From JAFGOG01 sp034429215 (GTDB lineage Bacteria; Chloroflexota; Anaerolineae; JAAYZQ01), in NCBI GenBank assembly GCA_034429215.1, contig DAOUGI010000071.1, forward strand, positions 1 to 64,000: a stretch of DNA of 64,000 nt. The letters are read 5' to 3'. Under the pieces are notes generated by a model. It saw only the letters and a list, made by a program, of their open reading frames with translations, was not told where the DNA came from and made no database searches. This document shows positions 34,285 through 41,886 of the stretch, one piece after another. The stretch's first letter is position 1. Every line of letters begins with the position of its first letter. Both the position numbers and the translations under genes were made by a program.

Positions 34285-34695
34285 TCAGTCCGGTCGGCCC
34301 GGCGCTCCGGTAAGCGCCCGTTCGATAGAGCTCAGCAATTGTTTGCGCATGAACGGCTTGGTGATATAGTCCTCGATCTCCGTCCGGTGTTTCCACATGA
34401 TCTGGTCAAAGGGCGAGCTCATCGCCGTGACGGCAATGACCGGGATGTGCTGAATGGTAGGGTCTTCTTTTTTCCGGAGCAGGACTTCGGCGCCGCCTAC
34501 CTGGGGCAGCATCAGATCCAGCAGTACAAGGTCGGGTCGCTCACGGCGCATGGCGTCCAGACCTTCCTGGCCGTCTTTGGCGCCGATGAAGGTATATCCG
34601 GCTGATTCCAGGATCAGTCGCAGTAGGTCGAGCATCCCGGCCTCGTCTTCAACGCACAGAATCTTGAGCCTGGTATCTGCGCTTTCCTCAGTCAC
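34285..34695 (-). CDS. Single-domain response regulator (first of pair)
   Basis: 136 residues. LKILCVEDE, LVLLDLMLPQVGG (phospho-acceptor Asp), VTAM and ITKPFMRKQLL with the conserved Lys-Pro define a receiver domain; no output domain follows. It shares the SPFDQxMW segment with the next gene, so the two arose by duplication. GTG 34695 is chosen because GGGAGAAGAG precedes it and the promoter at 34763-34791 gives a 60-base leader; an upstream TTG would precede transcription. Phosphodonor and target are unknown. Confidence 0.88.
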   Translation of the reverse strand: MTEESADTRLKILCVEDEAGMLDLLRLILESAGYTFIGAKDGQEGLDAMRRERPDLVLLDLMLPQVGGAEVLLRKKEDPTIQHIPVIAVTAMSSPFDQIMWKHRTEIEDYITKPFMRKQLLSSIERALTGAPGRPD

Positions 34696-34762
34696 AATCT
34701 CTTCTCCCTGAAATACTCCAACCCCGGCAGGATCCATTCCGCGCCGATGGCCGACAGTACCT

Positions 34763-34791
34763 ATTGTAGCAGAATCGACCCTGGAAGTCAA
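34763..34791 (-). promoter_or_regulatory. Promoter for the paired response regulators
   Basis: Minus strand TTGACT (34791-34786), 17-base spacer, TACAAT (34768-34763). The TGA within the -35 is the stop codon of the upstream prsW gene (34790-34788). Confidence 0.8.
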
Positions 34792-35843
34792 ACGACAGAC
34801 TGCCGCTCCTGCTCCTTTGATTCGCCCGGCCACAGCCATGGCCAGGCCTCAATCTGGCGCTGGGCCAGCTCGAGCCGCAGTCGCTCGATCTCGGCTAGGC
34901 TGCTCCCCTCGTCGCCCAGTGTTTTCAGGTGCTGCTTGTCAAAGGCCAATCGTGTGGCGGTGTGGAAATAGCGCCCCACTGCCCGGGCGCCTATTCGTCC
35001 GCCTTGGCGCCGCGCCCGCCAATGAACCTGCCAGCGATTTCTGGCCGAGCGCAGCAGGTCGAATTCTTGTGGGCTCAATGCCCCCTGGCGTACCTCTTCG
35101 TCCAATCCACGTTCGATCCAGCCTTGCTCGGTGCGCAGGTCCAGCGCGATCACAACGCCCAATGCTACCACGCCGGTCCAGTCCACGAGCGCGCTAAAGG
35201 CCAAAGACAGAAATACCGTCTGCACAACCATGGTCGCTCCCAAGTTGTGCAGGCTGTGCATCACGACGGCCAGCGTCCCCCCGATCGCCAACACCAATAA
35301 CTGCCGCTTGCGGCTCCGGATCATCCGCGTATAACCGACGCTTGCCCCAAGAAGTCCTGTCCACAAGGCATGGTTGAACCCAAAGACTATGGTCCGCAAA
35401 AAGACGTTGATCAGCCCTGCGCCCAGCCCATGCTCGCTCATGATCGGGACAAAATAGGCGACAATGTCCTCGGTCATGGCAAAGCCAAAGCCGATCATCG
35501 CCCCAAAGACGATGCCGTCCAGTATGCCGTCGAACGCCTTGGGAATAACCAGGAGCAGGAAAAGGAGGGCGATGCCCTTGGCGCTTTCTTCGATGAGCGG
35601 AGCGCCCACGCTGGCGCTCAACAGCCGGCCCAGCAGGCTCTCTGCCCCCAGGGCCGACATCGGGATGGCAAAGGCGACCTCGAGGATGATCGACAGGATC
35701 GCGGCCGGCCCGGCTCCCCACAAAAAGGCCACCGCCAGCAGCCCGACCGGCTCCTTTTCGTAGCGGTCGACCCACCACAACAGCAGCACGTACGCTGCTG
35801 TCGGGATCAGCGCTCCCAGGATCGCTGCTACTGCGATGACCAT
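34788..35843 (-). CDS. prsW: PrsW-family intramembrane metalloprotease
   Basis: 351 residues with about eight hydrophobic segments. Family motifs: IEESAKGIALL (the EExxK motif), FGAMIGFGFAMTEDIVAY with the next Glu, FGFNHALWTG and VMHSLHNLG with conserved His. PrsW cleaves anti-sigma factors such as RsiW within the membrane in B. subtilis. The C-terminal 110 residues form a charged cytoplasmic tail. A DUF4367-type candidate anti-sigma protein about 20 kb away is one possible substrate, but that is speculative. ATG 35843 follows GGAGG by about 11 bases. It has its own promoter. Confidence 0.9.
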   Translation of the reverse strand: MVIAVAAILGALIPTAAYVLLLWWVDRYEKEPVGLLAVAFLWGAGPAAILSIILEVAFAIPMSALGAESLLGRLLSASVGAPLIEESAKGIALLFLLLVIPKAFDGILDGIVFGAMIGFGFAMTEDIVAYFVPIMSEHGLGAGLINVFLRTIVFGFNHALWTGLLGASVGYTRMIRSRKRQLLVLAIGGTLAVVMHSLHNLGATMVVQTVFLSLAFSALVDWTGVVALGVVIALDLRTEQGWIERGLDEEVRQGALSPQEFDLLRSARNRWQVHWRARRQGGRIGARAVGRYFHTATRLAFDKQHLKTLGDEGSSLAEIERLRLELAQRQIEAWPWLWPGESKEQERQSVV

Positions 35844-35882
35844 TGGCCGACCGGCCTCCTGTGTCTCAAAAGTGACAGATCC

Positions 35883-35911
35883 ATTATATCACAAAGCGCC
35901 GGGTTTCACAA
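35883..35911 (-). promoter_or_regulatory. Promoter for prsW
   Basis: Minus strand TTGTGA (35911-35906), 17-base spacer, TATAAT (35888-35883, perfect) with a TGA extension. That TGA (35891-35889) is the stop codon of the upstream methyltransferase gene. Confidence 0.78.
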
Positions 35912-36668
35912 TCAGCGCATAGAACACCGGCATGAACACGAGCCGCTCTCCGGCCTCGACGGCGGCCCGGTCGGCGGCTTGGAGCCGGGCCAGCTCGTCC
36001 GGCGGCACGATGCCGGCCAGCGACCGCATCCACAGCCCCCACTCGCGGTCGAGTTCGGCGCGCAGCGTGCTCAAGTCCCACAGGCCGGGGATGATTCCTA
36101 TCTCGATCTGCGGAGTACCGCTCCCGAGGCGGTGGCCGGCGGAGAACAGCGCCCTCAGCTTGCGCCCCAGCAGCGGATCGGCTCCTTCACTGCGGAGCGC
36201 CTCGGCCTGCCAGCGGCCGATCGGCAGGTCGGGGTAGTCGATCCGTCCGCCATAGTCCGGCTCGGCGCAGACCAGGACCGCCCCCCCTGGCCTGGTCACG
36301 CGCATCATCTCCTCCGCTGCCCGCCTTGGATCCCGGCACCACAGCAGGACAAAATGGCAGGCGGTCACGTCGAACCAGCCGTCGGGGAAGGGCAGCTCGT
36401 GGGCGTCGCCCTGCCGGTACTCGGCGCGGCCGCCGCGCTGCCGGGCAAAAGCCACCATGGCCGGATCGATATCCAGCCCGATCACCTCGCCCTCTGTCGA
36501 CGCGGCCAGCTCTTCGGTCACCACCCCCGTGCCGCTGCCCATGTCGAGCACCCGCCTGGCTCGCAGCAGGTTGGCCCGCCGGTAGAGGTACTGCCGCGTG
36601 GCCCGCGTCCAGTCCGCCTGCCGGCTGAACTGCGCGTCCCACTCCTCAAGCGTCATCTCGGTCGCCAT
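35889..36668 (-). CDS. SAM-dependent methyltransferase (class I)
   Basis: 259 residues. VLDMGSGTGVVTEEL (motif I), IGLDIDPAM, GDAHELPFPDGWFDV and RVTRPGGAVLV are standard for class I methyltransferases of the UbiE/Methyltransf_11 type. The acceptor is unknown. The C-terminal half is family-specific. ATG 36668 has GGAGGAAG upstream. A TATACT (36697-36692) may be its -10, without a good -35. It is divergent from another methyltransferase gene at 36840. A much longer reading upstream in this frame is only antisense to that neighbour. Confidence 0.88.
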   Translation of the reverse strand: MATEMTLEEWDAQFSRQADWTRATRQYLYRRANLLRARRVLDMGSGTGVVTEELAASTEGEVIGLDIDPAMVAFARQRGGRAEYRQGDAHELPFPDGWFDVTACHFVLLWCRDPRRAAEEMMRVTRPGGAVLVCAEPDYGGRIDYPDLPIGRWQAEALRSEGADPLLGRKLRALFSAGHRLGSGTPQIEIGIIPGLWDLSTLRAELDREWGLWMRSLAGIVPPDELARLQAADRAAVEAGERLVFMPVFYALIVKPGAL

Positions 36669-36780
36669 GACTTCCTCCGTCCTTCGTATCCAGTATACCA
36701 TAACCTGCCGCTTGCCGCCCAATCCAGACAACCCGCCAACTTGTCCAATCGCCGCCAGGCATGGTAAAATCAGAGTGTGG

Positions 36781-36833
36781 AATCCAATCCAAAATCCAAA
36801 ATCCAAAATTGTCATCCTGAGCAGGGCGAGGGG
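36781..36833 (+). repeat. ATCCAAA tandem repeats and half of a dispersed element
   Basis: ATCCAAA-type units repeat at 36781-36810, followed by TTGTCATCCTGAGCAGGGCG, which resembles one end of the palindromic element at 22137. The repeat is in frame with the following methyltransferase and supplies its ribosome binding site GAGGGG (36828-36833). Confidence 0.5.
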
Positions 36834-36839
36834 CCAAAA

Positions 36840-37640
36840 TTGCTTGACGGTTACGCCGATGACACCCGCCTCAACGTCCGCTATCGCACCCACGCCCTCT
36901 ACACCGTCGATCCGGTCGATTTCGGCCAATGGACGCTGGGACGGCTGGCCTGGCGCGGTGACGAAAGGGTCCTGGACGTGGGCTGCGGGCCGGGCGACCT
37001 GCTGCGGGAGATGGCCCGCCAGCGTCCGGGATGGTGGGCGCTGGTCGGTTTTGACCTGTCGCCGGGCATGGCTCGCCGCGCTGCCGAGCAGGCCGAAGGT
37101 CTGCCCGTCCATTTTTTCGTCGGCGATGCCCAGGCATTGCCCTTTCCAGAGGCCTCTTTTGATGTGGTCATGGCCCGCCACATGCTTTACCATGTGCCCG
37201 ACATTGACCGGGCCGTGGCCGAAGCTGCCCGCGTCCTCCGCCCCGGCGGCAGATTCCTGGCCACCACCAACGGCGTCCGCACCATGCCCGAATACCAGGC
37301 CTACCTGGAGCGGGCGGCAGCCTGCTTTCCCGGCCTCATCAACGCCGAGCCTGTGTCCGACCGCTTCTCTCTGGAAAGCGCCCCAGCATTCCTGGCGTCC
37401 CATTTTGGCTGCGTCGAGACCCACACTCTGCTCGGCACCCTGCGCTTTCCCACCGCCCAGCCGTTCGTCGACTATGCGGACAGCGCCCGAACGCTCACGA
37501 TGCGCCCCGGCCACACCGGCGCCGAGTGGCAGGCAGCCCTCGACCTGATCCGCGCCGAGGCCGAGGCGTACATTGCCTGCCACGGCCACCTGGACGTGAC
37601 CAAGATAGCCGGCGCCCTGGTTGCGGTCAAGGAGGGCTGA
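36840..37640 (+). CDS. SAM-dependent methyltransferase (class I)
   Basis: 266 residues. LDVGCGPGDLLREM, VGFDLSPGM, GDAQALPFPEASFDVVMARHMLYHV and RVLRPGGRFLAT define a Methyltransf_11-type enzyme; the substrate is unknown. TTG 36840 is chosen for GAGGGG six bases upstream. An in-frame GTG at 36777 would add 21 residues made from repeat DNA. The GT39-like gene starts three bases after the stop with its ribosome binding site inside this gene, so the two are coupled. It could modify a lipid or sugar for that pathway. Confidence 0.87.
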   Translation: MLDGYADDTRLNVRYRTHALYTVDPVDFGQWTLGRLAWRGDERVLDVGCGPGDLLREMARQRPGWWALVGFDLSPGMARRAAEQAEGLPVHFFVGDAQALPFPEASFDVVMARHMLYHVPDIDRAVAEAARVLRPGGRFLATTNGVRTMPEYQAYLERAAACFPGLINAEPVSDRFSLESAPAFLASHFGCVETHTLLGTLRFPTAQPFVDYADSARTLTMRPGHTGAEWQAALDLIRAEAEAYIACHGHLDVTKIAGALVAVKEG

Positions 37641-37643
37641 CCG

Positions 37644-39485
37644 GTGGCCCGTTGGCTGTCGGCTCATCGCGAGAGTCTCCTTCTGGCCTTGATCCTCGCC
37701 GTCGCCGCCGGGCTGCGCCTCTACGGCCTGGACTGGGACGGCGGTCAGTGGCTTCATCCCGACGAGCGGCAGATCTATTTTGTCACCTTGGGGCTGGACT
37801 GGCCCGGCAGCCTCGGTGAGGCCCTGAGCCCGGCCAGCCCGCTCAACCCCAAGTTTTTCGCCTACGGATCGCTCCCTTTCTACCTGCTCCGGCTGGTCGT
37901 TGGGCTCGTGTCCCTGGTCTGGCCGGCCGTCCGCGATCCGGATAACCTGCACCTCGCTGCCCGCTGTCTGTCGGCCCTGGTCGACCTGGGCACCGTCTGC
38001 CTCACCTACCGTCTGGCCCGCACCCTGTGGCCAACCGCCGGCCCCGGCTCAGAGCCGCACTCGCCGCGCTCAAGTTCCGCGAGCATCGGATTATTGGCTG
38101 CCGCCCTGGTCGGCGTGGCCGTCCTGCACATCCAGATCGCCCACTTTTACACTGCCGACACCCTGCTCACCTTCTTTGTCATGCTCACCCTGAACCTGGT
38201 TGCCGGCGTGGCCCGCGCTCCCGGTCCGCGCCGCAGCGCTGCCCTGGGCGTCGCGCTGGGCCTGGCCCTGGCTACCAAGCTGGCCGCCGCGCCGCTCATC
38301 CTGCCGGTTCTGGCTGCGTTCATGGGTTATCGAGCCGTCGGCGTACAACCCTCGACCGGTGGGGACGGGGGTCAAAAGCCGGCATCACGGCTCAAGTATC
38401 TGGTGCTCGCCCTGGCCTGTGCCGGAGCAGTCTTTATCATTGCCCAGCCTTATACCCTGATCGACTGGCAGGCATTTTGGACGCAGGCTGCCCGCGAATC
38501 GCAGATCGCCTGGGGTCGGCTGGACGCGCCCTACACCCGGCAGTACGCCGGCGCATTGCCTTACCTCTACTCCATCCGCCAGATCGCGCTGTGGGGGCTC
38601 GGCCTGCCGTTGGGCCTGGCTGCCTGGATTGCCCTGGCAGTGGCGTTCGTCCGCTGGCTGCGCCATGGCGCCTGGCCCGATACGCTGCTCCTGGCCTGGG
38701 CCGGCCCCTACCTGGCCATTTCCGGCATTCTTTACGCCAAATACCTGCGCTACATGCTGCCGCTGATCCCGATCTTGTGCCTCCTGGCCGCCCACCTTTA
38801 CTATGATCTGAAGCAGCGTGCCCGCGCAGCCGATGCACATCCCCGTCACCTGCAGGGCCGCCTGAGGCTGGGGACGAGGCAGCGCTTGTTGGCCATCGGC
38901 TGTTGGGCAGTCGTGATCGCCTCGCTCTGCTATGCTGTTGCCTTTGTCACTACCTACGCATCTCCTCACTCTTGGCTGGCCGCCTCAGACTGGATCTACC
39001 GCCATATCCCCGCCGGCAGCACCCTGGCCGTGGAGGGCTGGGACACAGCGTTGCCGCTGCCACTAGACATAAATAGCCGATCATACCGGGTGGATAGCTA
39101 CAAGATGCATACCTTGCCCTTGTACGACGAACCGGACGATGAGGCCAAGTGGGCGGCGATAGCCGGCGACCTGGCCGCCACTGACTATGTGATTGTTGCC
39201 AGCCGGCGCCTGTACGGCTCGATCCCACGCCGGCCCGATCGCTACCCGGTCACAACCCGCTATTACGATCTGCTGCTGGCCGGCGATCTGGGCTTCGAGC
39301 TGGTCGGCGAGTTCACCCGCGGTCCGGCTTGGCTCAACCCGCGCGTGCAGCCTTTGCCCGGCGCCACCGCCGGCTTGGCCATCCCCGACGAAAGCTTTGT
39401 CGTCTATGACCACCCGCGGGCGCTGATCTTTCGCAACGCCGAGCGTCTGTCGCCTGCTGAGCTCCTGCGACGACTGGCGCCCTAG
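37644..39485 (+). CDS. GT39/PMT-type membrane glycosyltransferase
   Basis: 613 residues, about 11 hydrophobic helices. The first extracytoplasmic loop carries HPDER (Asp40-Glu41), the acidic pair typical of dolichyl/polyprenyl-phosphate sugar transferases (PMT/ArnT). It should transfer a sugar from a polyprenyl-phosphate donor outside the membrane. The C-terminal soluble segment (RYPVTTRYYDLLLAGDLGFE, VYDHPRALIFR) closely parallels the middle of the 1575-residue fusion at 49595. AAGGAGGG precedes GTG 37644 by seven bases. It is coupled to the methyltransferase upstream. Confidence 0.87.
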   Translation: MARWLSAHRESLLLALILAVAAGLRLYGLDWDGGQWLHPDERQIYFVTLGLDWPGSLGEALSPASPLNPKFFAYGSLPFYLLRLVVGLVSLVWPAVRDPDNLHLAARCLSALVDLGTVCLTYRLARTLWPTAGPGSEPHSPRSSSASIGLLAAALVGVAVLHIQIAHFYTADTLLTFFVMLTLNLVAGVARAPGPRRSAALGVALGLALATKLAAAPLILPVLAAFMGYRAVGVQPSTGGDGGQKPASRLKYLVLALACAGAVFIIAQPYTLIDWQAFWTQAARESQIAWGRLDAPYTRQYAGALPYLYSIRQIALWGLGLPLGLAAWIALAVAFVRWLRHGAWPDTLLLAWAGPYLAISGILYAKYLRYMLPLIPILCLLAAHLYYDLKQRARAADAHPRHLQGRLRLGTRQRLLAIGCWAVVIASLCYAVAFVTTYASPHSWLAASDWIYRHIPAGSTLAVEGWDTALPLPLDINSRSYRVDSYKMHTLPLYDEPDDEAKWAAIAGDLAATDYVIVASRRLYGSIPRRPDRYPVTTRYYDLLLAGDLGFELVGEFTRGPAWLNPRVQPLPGATAGLAIPDESFVVYDHPRALIFRNAERLSPAELLRRLAP

Positions 39486-39510
39486 TCCGAGCTTGTACCC
39501 TGGCGGCAGT

Positions 39511-39582
39511 CCCGGCCCACGGGGCCGGGACCTTCCCGACCCTTTGGACTGGAACCTTCCCGGCCCGCTGGGCTGGAACCTT
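39511..39582 (+). repeat. Three tandem 24-bp palindromic units
   Basis: Units at 39511-39534, 39535-39558 and 39559-39582, each starting CCCG and ending ACCTT, with internal dyad symmetry (for example CCCGGCCC/GGGCCGGG in the first). Units two and three share GGAACCTT. The array ends exactly at the -35 of the next promoter. Confidence 0.8.
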
Positions 39583-39610
39583 TGCCATCCCTGCCAAACG
39601 GTGATATAAT
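39582..39610 (+). promoter_or_regulatory. Promoter for the flippase-GT4-GT39 operon
   Basis: TTGCCA (39582-39587), 17-base spacer, TATAAT (39605-39610, perfect) with TGA extension. Initiation is near 39617, 15 bases before TTG 39632. Confidence 0.82.
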
Positions 39611-39631
39611 CGGTCGCCTGAGAGGAATCCC

Positions 39632-40711
39632 TTGAAAAAAGCGCGCATCTGGATCGGCATCGTCATCAGCATCATCGCCCTGGCCATCGCCTTCCGCAAG
39701 ATCGACCTGAGCCAAGTCTGGGCGGCGATAACCAGGGTCAACTACTGGTTTTTGGCCGCTTCCCTGCTGCCGTTGCTCCTCTTTGTCGTCCTGCGCGCCT
39801 ACCGCTGGCGGCTCCTTTTTTATCCCAAACAGGACCTGCGCATCCGCAACCTCCTGGCGGTCATCAACATCGGCTACCTGCTGAGCAACATCTTGCCTGC
39901 CCGCCTGGGCGACGTCGCCCGCGCCTACCTGATCGGCGACACCGAAGAGGTCAGCCGGACGGTCGCATTTTCGACCATCATGGCCGAACGGGTGCTCGAT
40001 GCCCTGTTCGCCGTCGCCGGGTTTTTCATCGTCCTGCCCTTTGCGCCCGTCCCCGACTCGATGATCCGCTCCGGCCTGATCGTGGGCGCGGCGGTGCTGG
40101 CCGCTCTAATCCTCTTTGTCGTGCTCGTGCGGCGGCGGGAGTGGACCCTCCGCCTGCTGGATCGTATCCTCCGGGCGCTGCACTGGCCTGACGCCGAGGC
40201 GATGACCCTCTTTTGGGGTCGCCTGGCCGAGCGGACCCATCTGCGCTTTCTGGCCCGACTGCCGTGGGTCGATCGTCCGCGGCTGGCCAGTGTTGCCGGT
40301 TCCTTGATCGACGGCCTGAGCGGCATCACCACCTTGCGCCTGGGACCGGTCCTGCTCCTCTGGTCGGCGATCATCTGGGCCGACATCGCCGTCTACTACT
40401 GGATCGTCCTGCTCGCCTTTGACCAGACTCAGCCCTTTGTCGCCGGTCTGGCCGTTTCGTCGGTGACCGCGCTGGGCATGACCGTCCCCTCATCGCCCGG
40501 CTACATCGGCGTCTTTGAGGGTCTAGCCCGCGCGACGATGGAGGGCCTCTTTGGCATGGGGAAGGAGACGGCCCTGGGTTACGCCCTCGTTGCCCACGCG
40601 ATCGTCTATGTCGCCCTCACCCTGTTGGGACTGGCCGGCATGGCCCAGCAGAACCTCACCTACTCGGAAATCCAAAAGCGAATATCCACGGAGGATTCAA
40701 CACCTTCATGA
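39632..40711 (+). CDS. UPF0104/lysylphosphatidylglycerol-synthase-type membrane protein
   Basis: 359 residues, about eight hydrophobic helices, matching the LPG_synthase_TM/UPF0104 family (AglD-like). LLRAYRWRLLF-type residues (VVLRAYRWRLLF), ILPARLGDVARAYLIG and SSPGYIGVFEG are hallmark segments. Members act as lipid or lipid-linked-sugar flippases or assist polyprenyl-phosphate sugar pathways. Start TTG 39632 with AGAGGA five bases before. The stop overlaps the GT4 start (ATGA). Flipping of a lipid-linked sugar for the neighbouring GT39 enzymes is an inference. Confidence 0.85.
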   Translation: MKKARIWIGIVISIIALAIAFRKIDLSQVWAAITRVNYWFLAASLLPLLLFVVLRAYRWRLLFYPKQDLRIRNLLAVINIGYLLSNILPARLGDVARAYLIGDTEEVSRTVAFSTIMAERVLDALFAVAGFFIVLPFAPVPDSMIRSGLIVGAAVLAALILFVVLVRRREWTLRLLDRILRALHWPDAEAMTLFWGRLAERTHLRFLARLPWVDRPRLASVAGSLIDGLSGITTLRLGPVLLLWSAIIWADIAVYYWIVLLAFDQTQPFVAGLAVSSVTALGMTVPSSPGYIGVFEGLARATMEGLFGMGKETALGYALVAHAIVYVALTLLGLAGMAQQNLTYSEIQKRISTEDSTPS

Positions 40712-41886
40712 AAGTCCTGATCGCCCTCACCTACTACCACCCCCACGTCAGTGGGCTGACCATCTATGTCAAACGCCTGGGCACCGTCCTGGCTCAGCGT
40801 GGTCACCAGGTTACCGTGCTCACTTCACACTATGAGCGCGGCCTCCCTCGTGAGGAGACGATCGATGGTGTGCGGGTCATCCGTGCGCCGGTTCTATTCC
40901 GCATCAGCAAGGGCTGCATTATGCCCACCTTCCCCTTCCTGGCCTGGTGGCTCATGCGCCGGCACGATGTAGCCAGCGTCCACCTGCCCCAGTTTGAAGC
41001 CAGCCTGCTGGCCCTGTTGGGCCGCCTGGCCCGCAAGCCGGTGGCGCTGACCTACCATTCCGACCTGCGCCTGCCCAAAGGCTGGTTTAATCGGCTGGCC
41101 GACCGGGTGATCTTTGTCAGCAACTATATCGCCGGCCGTCTGGCCCACGCCGTGGTCGCTTACACCGACGATTTTGCCCAGCATTCCGGCTACCTGTCGC
41201 ACTTTGTCGGCAAGGTGCGGGTTATCCCGCCGCCGGTCATCATGCCGCCGCCCGATCCTGCCGCCGTCGAGGCGTTCCGAGTCCAGCACGATCTGACCGA
41301 CCGGCCGGTGGTGTGCATGGCCGCTCGGCTGGCGACCGAAAAGGGCGTCGAAGTGCTGATCCAGGCTCTGCCCCGGCTGCTGGCTGTCTTTCCCCGGCTC
41401 AAGGTCCTCTTTGCCGGGCAATACCAGGACGTGATGGGGGAGGAAGCCTACTATCGCCGCATCATGGCGATGATCGAGCAGTTGGGCGCAGAGCACTGGG
41501 AGTTCCTCGGCGTGCTGAACCAGGCGCAGATGCCTGGCCTTTTTGCTGCCTGCGACGTGCTGGTTGTGCCCAGCCTGAACTCGACCGAAACGTTCGGCCT
41601 GGTGCAGGTTGAAGCCATGTTGTGCGGTACCCCATCGATCGCCAGCGATCTGCCCGGCGTCCGCCAACCGCCGCGCATGACCGGCATGGGCGAGGTGGTG
41701 CCCATCGGCAACTCGTCTGCCCTGGCCGAGGCCATCATCCACGTCATCCAGCACCGGGATGACTATATGCGACCGCGCGGGCAGATCGAGGAGGCGTTCA
41801 GCCTGGAGCGCACCATGGAGGGCTACGAAGCGCTGTTCGCGGAGCTCATCGGCGGCCGGAACGCACCGGGGGAGGGCTTGGCGTGA
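40708..41886 (+). CDS. Family 4 glycosyltransferase (GT-B)
   Basis: 392 residues. N-terminal Rossmann start MKVLIALTYYHPHVSGLTIYV with the Gly-rich turn, then a C-terminal donor domain with ARLATEKGVEVLIQAL, FLGVLNQAQMPGLFAACDVLVVPSLNSTETFGLVQVEAMLCGTPSIAS, the E-x7-E region of GT4. It uses a nucleotide sugar at the cytoplasmic face, probably to build a lipid-linked glycan. It overlaps both neighbours by four bases, so flippase, GT4 and GT39 are tightly coupled. Confidence 0.92.
   Translation: MKVLIALTYYHPHVSGLTIYVKRLGTVLAQRGHQVTVLTSHYERGLPREETIDGVRVIRAPVLFRISKGCIMPTFPFLAWWLMRRHDVASVHLPQFEASLLALLGRLARKPVALTYHSDLRLPKGWFNRLADRVIFVSNYIAGRLAHAVVAYTDDFAQHSGYLSHFVGKVRVIPPPVIMPPPDPAAVEAFRVQHDLTDRPVVCMAARLATEKGVEVLIQALPRLLAVFPRLKVLFAGQYQDVMGEEAYYRRIMAMIEQLGAEHWEFLGVLNQAQMPGLFAACDVLVVPSLNSTETFGLVQVEAMLCGTPSIASDLPGVRQPPRMTGMGEVVPIGNSSALAEAIIHVIQHRDDYMRPRGQIEEAFSLERTMEGYEALFAELIGGRNAPGEGLA

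Noticed and set aside
36669..37952. N-terminal extension of the minus-strand methyltransferase
   Set aside because: The added residues are antisense to the neighbouring methyltransferase and GT39 genes; ATG 36668 has a proper ribosome binding site.
39511..39582. CRISPR array
   Set aside because: The 24-bp units are directly adjacent, without spacers, and no cas genes are present.
39334..39741. Minus-strand frame over the 24-bp repeats with a GREG-type repeat peptide
   Set aside because: It is only the translation of the repeat DNA, overlapping two well-supported plus-strand genes.
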